A DNA stretch of 64,000 nt from positions 62,624,162 to 62,688,161 of the forward strand of contig CM047427.1 in NCBI GenBank assembly GCA_026168455.1, written 5' to 3'. The translations under genes were made by a program, and so were the position numbers. This document shows positions 1 to 12,200 of the stretch, piece by piece; position 1 is the stretch's first letter, and every line of letters starts with the position of its first letter. The notes beneath the pieces are model-generated. The model had not been told where the DNA came from. It saw only the letters and a program-made list of their open reading frames with translations, and made no database searches. The stretch comes from Theocolax elegans. Its lineage: Eukaryota; Arthropoda; Insecta; Hymenoptera; Cerocephalidae.

Positions 1-286
1 TACACTAACAGTTTAAGGTGCTACAGAGAGAGAGCAAGGCGCGTCTCTCTGTTTTCACTGACACTTACTTTTTCAGCTTAAACTGCAATTACAAAATGCG
101 TTTAATTGCACTTAGAAAACGTGCTAAAATCATGCACGTTACAACATACTATTACATTGATTTTTTTCTGATCAAACCTATCTTTTAAATATTAAAAACT
201 ATTTAAAGAAACCAAAGTTTAAACAATAGTTCTTGATGTCAGCTTTCTTCTTGTTTTTATATAGTAGCTGTGGATCTAATAAAACT

Positions 287-3200
287 TCAGTTATTTAACA
301 CATCACGTAAAGATTTTTCCATCCAAGATTTTTTATAAATATCGGATATCTTTATTCCTAGGGCCCACGTGACAAAACCCTGAGACAAAGGTCTTCTTAT
401 TTGAACCAGAGAATCATTTTCCACAGTTACAGAAAAATTCGTTTCCCAAAAGCCTCTTTGTAAACATATTCCAATATTATTATAAAATATTATACTTATA
501 GTGTATAAATTACAGCAATACAAGAGATAAATATATTAAATATTCAGTAATTCTTATATAAATAAACACTTACGAGCTTGACTGGTTTGATTTTCTTCAG
601 TTGTGGAGATCATTTTGTCATTTCTTTCTTCAGCTTTAGTCAACGTTTTTGTAATTACAGGTACACCGTCGCGACTAAGTGTAAAATTAACTGTTTTTTC
701 TTTAGGAACAATCGCAGCAGTCTTGTTTTCTCTTGCTACCATATCTGCTATTTTTTTTAATTTTTCCAAGTTTACTAGATTATCTGGTCTAAATCTGGTA
801 ATGACATTAGGCACCGTCAATACCGAATTGTTTTTCGTTGGCTTGTCCGTCCCATCATTACCAATTCGTACTTGAGCGAGTTTACGTAGATTGTCTACTA
901 TGAACTTGTCCTTATCCTGTTCCGTCGCAATTTTCCGGTCTGAATTTTGTGTATCCGTAACATTATTAGTCGGTTTAATTTTATTATTACTACTAGTGGC
1001 ATTGCTGAAATCGGATGTTGCGTTATTTAAAACTAATTTTAGTATCATCTGATCACCTTGAATGGTCGAAGAGACTTTCGTACTAATCGAAGTGACAACT
1101 TCAACGATTTGTTCGATCGTTCCGACATTTGGCTTTTTGTTCAAGTCGCGCCGCTGATCTCGTTCGATGTTTTGCAATCCGAATAATTGCTCGAGCAAAA
1201 CTTTATTATCTGAGGTATTCGATGTTGCGCTTTTACTGTCACCAAGTGATGTTTTTTTTTCTTTATCTAATTTTGGACGAGGTCTAATTGGTCGGCCAAC
1301 ACCTACAAAATGCGATAAAGTTAGTTCCAAGCAGCAATTTTATCTTTTTAAAGATTAATACGCTCGTGAAGTTTTATGTTATATTAAATTTAACGGTCTG
1401 TACGAGCCAGAATATATAAATATTCATAATCATCAGTCAATGGTCTGCTACAATTCGTAGCCTCTACGACAAACTGAATGAGTATAAACAATTTAATTCT
1501 GGAGACTAAGTAAGTTAAATTGAAAATATTAATGTGGAAATAAAAAATATATTGAAGGTAACTTTAAATACAAAGATAAAGAAAATGTATGACAAAATCA
1601 TAAATGTAATAAATGTTTCGACCACAAACTAGAAAGGTTATATATACCCCACCCCTTACTCTAAAGGTATATATATATACCCCACTCAATAGTATTGTTC
1701 TTGGTCAATTTCGATATAAATTCAATATTCAATGTCTAAGGTAGATTGCCAGTCCTTACTGACGAGACCAACTGGCAATTGTGGTCGAAATATTTATTAC
1801 ATTTATAATTTTGTCATACATTTTCTTCTTCTTTGTATTTAAAGTTACCTTAATAATATTTTTTATTTCCACAATAATATTTTCAATTTAACTTACTTAA
1901 TATTCAAAATTAAATTATTTCTACTCATTCAGTTTGGCGTAGAGGCTACGAATTAAAGCACACCATTGATTGATGATTAAGAATATATATATATAATGAC
2001 TCGTACAGACCGCTAAATTTAATATAACAACAATTTTATCATTAGAACATAATAAATTAATTGATTTTATGACATTAATTATGACAAAATAGTTGATAGA
2101 ATACCTGTGTTACTTTTGACAGGAGCTAATGTAACTAAATCTATAACTACATTAGCCTTCAGAGTATCGTTGTAAGTTTTTTTCGTATTTTGTTGTATTA
2201 CTGTTACTTGACTAGAATTTTCATTTGTCATGTTTCTCTTTTCTCCAACATTATTACTGGCATTCGTTGGCGAACCAGGTGTGTATTTGACTGCATCAAG
2301 CTATGAAAAAATATTGATTAATATTATAAGTTTCATAAAGTCTATATAAGTCTATATAAGTATATATTTATCTTACCTTAACAAATGTCGAATTTCTGGG
2401 AGGATAGGTGACCGTTTCTTCGGAAACAACCAGTTTCTCGCCGGTATCGTAATCCGAGTGTATGATTTCTGCCATCGCTTCTGTTGTCGTTAGTTTTAGC
2501 ACCTTTTCATCGTCGATCATTATTTCCGTAGTCGCTGCCGTACTGCCTGGTTCCTCGCTAACGTCTTTGACAAACGTTTCGATCTCAACTATTCTTTCTA
2601 AATTTGGTATTAATCCTTGACCTTTTGTTGCCATAGGCTTGGTCAACTTACTGAGATCTTTCGTCTCTGTACCATTGATAGACGTTTCTTCTTTTACTGG
2701 GTGAATTTTGTCTACGGGGATTGTGTGACTAAACGGTTTGATAGCATCCGGAATGCGAACTAATGGAGGTTTGGAGCCTCCATTCAAATCAGGAGTATTA
2801 TAACTGGTATATATAGGTTGATTTTCCTTATCTTGGTTGTACTGAGAATCCTGATTTGATAATTCTAATTTTTCTTCTGTTTCTTCTGCCATAATTTCGC
2901 TATATTTATTCCGACTTTCTAGATCTAGTGAAATAATAATTCAAACGGTATTAACATAATTAACTAAAAACTGTAGTAGAAGCAAAACTTCGAAAATTAT
3001 AGTAAAGTATTAAATATATATTATATTAATATAATATTGATATTTGTCGCTTGTGTATATATATTGTAATATTCAATAATATAAATTTTCTTTTTATTTG
3101 TATGTATAATTATTTGTACAATGTCTATAGTTATCGCTGATAAAAATAATTTATAAAAGTAACAATTTACTATCGAATTATTTTATATTATCGAATTATT

Positions 3201-6200
3201 ATTATTATTATTCACAATAAAAACGCTTGGTCTTAATACTAAATAAATTAACTAATAATATTATACTGACACACGCAGCCTCACTCACACAGCATCATCC
3301 AGCACAGATTCCTCGGATTTTTATATGTCCACGATCTCGGTGAATTGCAGGCGAGAAAATGATTTGTTGACAGCATCCAGGTTTGTTGGCGGTTGTGCTC
3401 GCATATACGCCTGGTACCATGAACAGCTCTTTTGACGAGAAGACGTATTATACAACATCCAGGGAAGTTGACGGCAATGCACGTATGCGAGGCTTACACT
3501 TCGGTTTGAGATATAAGTATTATGCGCGTCCACATATTATCAACTTATCGTGTAAACCGTTGTGTAAAATATGTATGTATATATATATGTACGCCGTATT
3601 AGTTTTACTAAATAAGACTACGAGTACTACAAATTATGTATGTATTCAACCATGGTCAAGTAATAAGTGAAATTTGTCTCCGAGTCAGATTCGAGGTGAG
3701 CGACTCGGCGATACCTCCCCACTCTTCGGGAGTCTTAGCCGACTTATTTGCGCTACCTCATGTATACATGTTCGTATTCTAAATAGTATAGTCTTCGCCT
3801 ATTACATTATTCCCCTTTTAAAAGTATTATGGTGAATAATAGTTTAAAAATAGCCTCAAGAACTTCCTCTTGCAATTCGCTGTTCTTAATAATTTTTCTT
3901 CTTTCGTGTAGGTATATTGTTCTTTCTTGATTTCATTCATTCAATACACATCCTTACATACTATAAATCTCTCATGCAATTATCTATATTAATACTAATT
4001 AATTTTACAAAACGTTGTATAATAATGTACATGCTTGTCTTTGATTTTTACATTTAAATTTACTATATATATCTTACAAAATAAATAAAATATAGCATAA
4101 CATATAAATTTAGTTTATTATTGTTTCAATCGTGACTTATCTTTTAGCATATTATTTTATAACCTAACTACTTGTCGATTAACAATATTTTCTACACAAA
4201 TAAATAACATTTACTTATAAGCATAATTTTTTCTTTTTTATTTTACACTTAGAGCACTAAATAGATTCAATCATTCAATAGGGTTTTTGTAAATAATTAT
4301 ATACACGTAGGTCAGCGCGATTATAATTGCCAATTATTTTATTCGGATCATCTTTATCAACCAATTGATAAGCGTTTGCATTGAATGCACGAGATATAAT
4401 GTATGGTCCATAATATAAATGAAAAAATTTAGCTATTTTCTTTTCTATTAAACTAGATTGTTTGGGTACACGTAATAGAACTAAATCACCGATATTTATA
4501 GGAACATTACTAATTGTAGCTTGTCGCTCCTTTTGGCGCCGATGCAGCTTATCAGTCCTTTGATTCGCGATTTCTACTTTTATCTCGTGTGGTTCTGCCA
4601 ATTCGTTAGGAAATTTAAAAAATTTTCGTATTTTCTCCGATGGAGATACGCCAAAATGCAACTCATAGGGAGTATATCTCGTCGTTGTATGGGTGGTAAA
4701 ATTTAACCAATAATTTATTTGTGGTAAATGCTTTGCCCATGCCGTATGTTTTTCGCTGCAGTACATTCTAAAAAACTTTCCGAGCTCGCGCATTATTCTT
4801 TCGGATGGATTTGCCTGTGGATGTCTAATAGAACAATATACAGTTTCGATATTATTGTCATTCATAAAATCTTTCCATATTTGCGACCTAAATTGCGTTC
4901 CGTGGTCACTCAGAATTTTCTCCGGTTTTCCAACCTTTTCAAAATATTCGCGCAGCCGATTTACAGTAGCTTGTGTAGTAGCTTTCTTTAATGCATATAA
5001 CGACACATAACGCGAGAAAATATCTAATACTACAAGGATATACTCGACACCCCCGGTCGATCTTACAAGCGGTCCGTAATAATCTACTGCTATAAATTGA
5101 TTAGGTTTTTCTGCTTTGACCTGTAAAAATCGTCCAGCCATAGTTCGATTTATATATTTTGTACGCTGGCATAAGTCACAGCATGTGATAAATTTTTTTA
5201 TAAAATTTCGCATATTACGCCACCAAAAATGTTTTGCTATCTCCGAAAACGTCTTAAAAAATCCGCCATGACCAATACGTAAATGAATTTCGTAAACCAA
5301 ATTACTTTGAAATGCGTTCGGGACTATAATGCGCCAGTTTCCGGACAGACTCGTTTTCCGAAAGATCATATCTTTATATAATTGGTAATTCGTTAATTTT
5401 TCATTTTGCAATTTAACCCTTAACTCTTGAAGAAACGCATCTTCTTTTTGTAATCTATTTAAATCTTTTAATTGTGGAAACCATGTTTGTATTAATTTAT
5501 TCGCAGCCGTACCATCCTTACTTATAATATTTTTTTCAAAAAAATCATTATTACTCGTTTCCGATATCTCAGACACATTTCTACTAAAATAATCGGCTAA
5601 AACATTTTCTGTACCTTTGCAGAATTCTATATCATAGCGATATTGTTGCAGAACAAGTGTCCATCGCATTAATCGAGAAGTATGGTACGAGGTTTTTAAT
5701 AAAAATATCAAAGCCTGATGATCCGTTTTTATTTTAAATTTTTTACCTAATAAATAATAACGCAATTTAACTACCGCATATATTACCGCTAAAAGCTCTA
5801 ATTCGCACGTTGAATAATTTGACTCGTACGCCGTAAGACATCGACTCACCACTGCTATTATAATTTGTTCTTTATTGTCGTTGTATTGATATAGTATTCC
5901 GCTTATTCCGCTTTTACACGCGTCCGTTTGCAAGATGAAAGGGCGATCTGTTAAATAATGATTTAATAACACATGCCGCGCAAATTGATTTTTTAACTCA
6001 TTATACGCAATTTTATGTTGGTTAGTCCATACGAATTTATTTTTTTCACTTAATAAGGTTCTGAAAGGGTTTATAAAAGTCGCGTACTTATTATAAAATA
6101 TTCGATAATAATTGCACATTCCAATGAAGCTCTGCAATTCTTTTCTGTTTCTAGGTTCTGGCAAATTCATGATTGCTTTTACCCTTTCGGGGTCGGGCTT

Positions 6201-9200
6201 TATTCCTTTAGAACTTAGAATATATCCTAAAAAACTGATATTTTCTTTACAAAAGTACGTTTTTGACATATTTATTGTCAAGCCAGCTTCACGTAATTTT
6301 GAGAAAAAATATCTTAAATGTTGCAAATGTTCTGAAAAAGTTCTCGAGCGAATAATTGCATCATCTACGAACAACGTTAAAAATTCTTTATCATCATTAT
6401 CGAATATTGAATTAAGTGCTCTTATGAACGCCGCACCCGATACTTTTACTCCAAATGGTATTCTACGAAAAACATATGTCTTTCCTTCTATTATAAACGC
6501 AGTATATTTTCGTGATTTTTTGTTTAAAGGTATTTGAAAATATCCCTGTGTTAAATCGGTACTACTAAAATATCTACGCCCTTCGTTATTTTGCAATATT
6601 TCATCGACTCGGCACGTTCTTTCCACATCGTCTTCGAGATATTGGTTTAGCTGCCGCGCATCGAGACATAATCTTACTCTTCCGTCTCTCTTAATTACTA
6701 CGCGTACGGGATTGCAAAACGGGCTATTTGATCGTTCAATTATTTCTGTTTCTACCATTCGATCAATTTCTTTCAATACTCTTGATTTATATGCCAGCGG
6801 TATAGCGTATGTTTTACGTATGTTTGGTTTTTCTGTGTTTAATTGAAATTCATACTCGAAATTTTTCATTTTCCCCGGGTCGTCAGAAAAAACCTCTTTA
6901 AATTCCCTTACAAGATTTTTTAACGATTCTACTTGTTTACTGTCTAATTGCACGGTATTGCTTGTTGCCTGGCTCAGAGATATCTCGAAATCGTCTTTAC
7001 GAGATTCACAGCGCTCAACATTCCCCGCCTCAAGAAAAAAATGACCTGTTTCATTTTTTTCTTGACCCGGACAATATTCTCTCACTTCGGACAAACTCGA
7101 AAACTCTGTGAGTCTATTTACAAGCTTGGTTTTATATTCGCACGGTTTATTCAACGTAAAACTAATATATGGTTCTTGTATTTCAAATTGTCCTATTTTT
7201 ACTAGTCTTTCTTTTCCGTCAATTAACACGTTATTTTCCACTATCGCGTCTATCCCTATAATTATATCATATATTAAATCGGGTACAACTAATAAAATTA
7301 ATTTTAACACTAAGTTGCTTATTTTTATTTCCGCGTATATTTGTTTTTTTATTTTATTTGTTCGTTTTCCGAACGCACCCGTGATAAATGTATTAGTTAC
7401 CGGTAATATTTTAACAGATTCCTTATTTTTAATTTGATTAAACGCTACTTGAGATATTAAACTAACACTACTGCCAGTATCTATTAAACATTGCATTTTT
7501 ATCTCTTCTATTGTCACTAATATTCGCGGACACCGAATTGCTTTTAGTTTAGAATCGACAATTTTGCTCTCGCCAAAAATTACATCATATGCCAGATCTT
7601 GTACTTCAATATTACAACCCTCAACTAGACCTGTTTCGTTAGAGTTGTTTATTCGTTTTCCGAACTATTTTCTTCGTTTGCATTATTATGTATTTCGGCG
7701 ATAACAATTTCGTCCTCATTTATTTCTTCCTCATTTACCGTGTCCAGCGCAGAGATCGAGTTTTTATTTTTATTTCTATATTCATTCGCATATGTTCGAT
7801 CGCGCCCCTGATAATTATTTTCATTTTTCGCATAATAGTCTGAGTGATTCCTGCTTTGATAATCTTTAGAATTGTATACTTTCGCATTTGCACGGTTTAC
7901 ATTATTTTGATTTTGTAAATCTCCGTTCGTATTATATTTTCGCGAATTTAAATTTATATTACTATCACGATGTGAGTTTCGCACGTCTGAACGATAATCT
8001 CTCTGGCTTAATCCTTTGTTATTATCGTCTCGCTCGAACGCGTGATTTTTTGTACGCGCTTCGTCGGCTCGGTAGAGTGCTTGAGTTACATCAAATGTTC
8101 TTGCTAAATTTGTGCCTATCATCGCTATTTGTATATCTCGCGGCAATTGACTTATAATAATACGATTTCTTTGATATTCTGTGTATGGGCAAACAAAACG
8201 ATTGGCTTCTCCTAGACGCAAATAAAAGTAATCGATATAGCTACCGCTCCTATATTTTTCGGCTTTCCAGTTTTCTTTTACGCGGTCTTGGATTTCCTCT
8301 GACAAATATTCTTGTCTGAATTTAAATATAAAATCATTAAAATTAATTAACTGCCCACGAATGGCGTTAAACCATGCTAATGCTCGCGAATTCAATGCTT
8401 CCGCAATGGTTTTGGCTTGAAAGGGCTCCGGTATACGCTTGATCATAATAAATCTCTCTAAATCGCACAAAAATTGTGCGGCATCTTCGCGTGGATGACC
8501 GCCAAACAAGGGTAATTTAATTTCTTTCATCCATTGCCTTGACCATTCGTTTTCTCGGACTAAAGACATATTTCTATTCATCTCATCAATTTGTCGTGCT
8601 AAATATCTTAATTGTAACTGTAAATCGTCCATTCGCATATTTAACCTATTGATGTTAAAATCTATCCCGTGTTCCGGTGGTATTTGCCATAAATCCGGCA
8701 ATGACTCCGCGCGATTTCGATACGCCATTTTATTTTATCTATTTATGTATATATATATTGTTAATCTTTCTAATTTTACTTCTTATTTATTTATTTATTT
8801 TTTTTCCTTTTTTTTTTATATACTAATTTCTGAATTCGTTAGCCCTAAGTTGGGTCGCCAATTGTAATATTCAATAATATAAATTTTCTTTTTATTTGTA
8901 TGTATAATTATTTGTACAATGTCTATAGTTATCGCTGATAAAAATAATTTATAAAAGTAACAATTTACTATCGAATTATTTTATATTATCGAATTATTAT
9001 TATTATTATTCACAATAAAAACGCTTGGTCTTAATACTAAATAAATTAACTAATAATATTATACTGACACACGCAGCCTCACTCACACAGCATCATCCAG
9101 CACAGATTCCTCGGATTTTTATATGTCCACGATCTCGGTGAATTGCAGGCGAGAAAATGATTTGTTGACAGCATCCAGGTTTGTTGGCGGTTGTGCTCGC

Positions 9201-12200
9201 ATATACGCCTGGTACCATGAACAGCTCTTTTGACGAGAAGACGTATTATACAACATCCAGGGAAGTTGACGGCAATGCACGTATGCGAGGCTTACACTTC
9301 GGTTTGAGATATAAGTATTATGCGCGTCCACATATTATCAACTTATCGTGTAAACCGTTGTGTAAAATATGTATGTATATATATATGTACGCCGTATTAG
9401 TTTTACTAAATAAGACTACGAGTACTACAAATTATGTATGTATTCAACCATGGTCAAGTAATAAGTGAAATTTGTCTCCGAGTCAGATTCGAGGTGAGCG
9501 ACTCGGCGATACCTCCCCACTCTTCGGGAGTCTTAGCCGACTTATTTGCGCTACCTCATGTATACATGTTCGTATTCTAAATAGTATAGTCTTCGCCTAT
9601 TACAATATATATAAAATGAATAAATTTTTTCGATCAATACGAGCTATACGATCAAATAGAAAATTCAAAATTGTAAATGGAAATTTCAAGATTTTATTAG
9701 AAATTCCGAATTTTAATACTATAAATGATTACTTGGTTTGTAATACTATAAAACTTATAGTAGCGCGTTTCGTCCCAAAATGTGTGTAGGACTCATCAGT
9801 AAAGCACACACTCTCTCTAGACACGACTTTAAATTGACACATAACTCCGAATTTTTTAAATTAACATATGGCTCGTATTAACCGAAAAAATTTATTTATT
9901 ATAATAAAAGTATTATTTGAATTACCTAATTCAGATTCAAGAACAGGCTCAGCTACACCAATCCCAGTTAAAATGCTTGGCTGTTCGTCCATTTGATCGA
10001 ATTCAGCATAATTTGGATAAGAGCTCGTGTATTCTACGTTTCCATTGATTTTTTCATTGTTTGGTGGAGGCTTTGGAATAGGCGATACTTTGAGACGTAA
10101 ATCATAAGTGTCAGGCGGCAATTGACCAGACACCTCGAGCTTAGGACTGCTTTTTTCTAAGCTATCTTCAGTGACCCCTGGAATCTTATTTTTGAATTTA
10201 CCGTTTACTCGAAAATTTACCATTTCTTGAGGAACTATACGATCATGAGGAAAAACAGTATCATCATCGTCGATGGCAATCAGCATAGGTGGAATTAACG
10301 TATTTGTTGCGGGTAACGTGTCAACTGTGATCTTGTTGATATCCGCTGTTGACACAATAAACGTACACATTTTAAATATTCAAAACATCTTTATTTAGCT
10401 ATTCAATTTTTATATATAAGATGTTTTATGTATGTCACTATTAAGACATATCCTCGCCTTAGTGCAATAAGGTTCGAAATCAAATTTTTCTTCGAAATTG
10501 TATAATCATTACATTTATTATAAAAAAAAAGAATAGTGCAAAATATAATTGTTGCTTTCATCCTCCTGACATTATATCAAAAATCACATTTTTTCATTTG
10601 AAAATTGAGGTGCTTTCACAATTTTTTAGAGTAACTAATTGGAACCTTTTTGAAAAAATATTTTAATTTATACCTTCTTGGAAAAAATTTGAATTGGAAC
10701 CTTTTTGTAATAAAAAGTTGAATTAAACCGTTTTTGAAGAAAAATTTGAGTTCGAGCCTTATTGCACTAAGGCGACGTTATATAGGAAATAAGTTTACCT
10801 ATTTTATTGAGAAATGAATCATTTGCTTTTATAGTAGTTGGGCTAATAGTAGATGTTGTGACAACGTTCGTCCCTAATTTAATTTGTGACTTTAGATGAG
10901 GTGGAATTATTGGTTTCCAAGGTGAATCTTCAAAATCGGGTTTATGAAATTCATTGAAACTGGTTGAAGATGTAACTTTTTCTGTATCATTTATCGCAGT
11001 CGATGTAAGTAATTTTGTAGTACTCGTAGCATCGGTTTGGGTGGTAGAATAAGTAGTGCTACTACTTGTTGATGCAGCATCTGTTATTTTTTCATTACTT
11101 GCTTGCGTTGGAGTAGTCGAACTTATTGAAATATCTTCCTTTTTCGTAGTTACCGATCCAGTACCATTTAATTTTGTCGCTGTGTAAGTACCTCTAATAG
11201 TAGGAATATTACTAAAATCTATTTCTGATTCGGGATCGTTTGCCTCTATTGACTCTTGCTTCAACTTAGATTTAGGATTCGTGATTAGGGAAATGTTGCG
11301 ATTGGGTCGTAGAATACCATTTTTTGTAATCATCGTATTGCGTTGTTGGGTCGATGGAGCTGACTTTTGACTCGCATTGTTCTCGGTATTTATTCCTGGA
11401 AAAACATACAATTATTAACCACTTGTAATAATACTTCTATACCATATTAATTGCTTATTCAGATATGTATAAAGATCTATATTATATTTATACGTAGACT
11501 TTAACTTATATTAAATTGAACTAATATGTATGCAATACCCTACTGGAAATTAAGCACTGTGTGGTTAGGTGAAATCATCTTATTCAAATGACCAGTTTCT
11601 GTCTAATCAACGTTTCACAGATGCTTTGTTTTCCACCAGAGTAAAATCATAACCAATGTCGATGCAATTACACAAAGGATTAATTACTTTTTACTGTTAT
11701 ACTTGTCAAGTCGAGTTCCATATCTTTAAATAAAGAGGATAATGAATACGTTTCTTTAGCTATAATATCTTCAATCGTATTTTCTACATTTGTAATTGAC
11801 CTTGGAATCTTCCTTCTATCCAGATATAGTCTAAAGAATACTTTGAGTGTGTTATTTTCGAATCTATCTATCATAGCCTGTTTGTATGAAGCACCTAATA
11901 CACTTCTTCTGAACAGTAACTCAAACTGAAATTAATTTTTATAATAATGCATTATATGTTGCTTTATTAAATTGTTGTTATTTCTACACCGTTTTATACT
12001 CACAATATTTTTATACTTTTGTTCTTTTTCCCGAAATACCATGCTCGTGTTCAATTTTAACATAGGGTTGTACTTTTCCCCTCTTATTACTCTAAAGCTA
12101 CCGACGAAACCTACAATAGCTGTAGTAAAATACATTTAATTAGTTACAAAAGATTATCTTAATTATACTTTATTATTTTACGTTAAACTAAATAGTAAAT

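Larger units (their letters stand above)
3065..9604 (-). mobile_element. Ty3/gypsy LTR retrotransposon, complete, sense to the host gene
   Basis: Two 742-bp direct repeats starting TG and ending CA bound a 5.06-kb interior with gag and pol in the order protease, reverse transcriptase, RNase H, integrase, which is the Ty3/gypsy order. I saw no difference between the LTRs when reading them side by side, so insertion is recent. The flanks give a 4-bp ATAT target duplication, although the site is an AT tract and the duplication could be longer. The element lies in the intron between host exons 9926 and 2924, in the same orientation as the host transcript. There is no third (envelope) reading frame between pol and the 3' LTR. 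Confidence 0.95.

Noticed and set aside
287..453. Alpha-2-macroglobulin/TEP-like segment in the last exon
   Set aside because: A faint similarity in spacing of aromatic residues (WETNF...FVTWALG) was not strong enough to assign the family, and the rest of the gene is unlike a TEP.
3321..3670. Frames inside the LTR (repeated at 9119-9468)
   Set aside because: They recur identically only because the LTRs are identical. No recognisable protein.
4521..8157. Several long plus-strand frames opposite pol and gag
   Set aside because: They are antisense shadows of the retrotransposon genes and show no protein pattern of their own.
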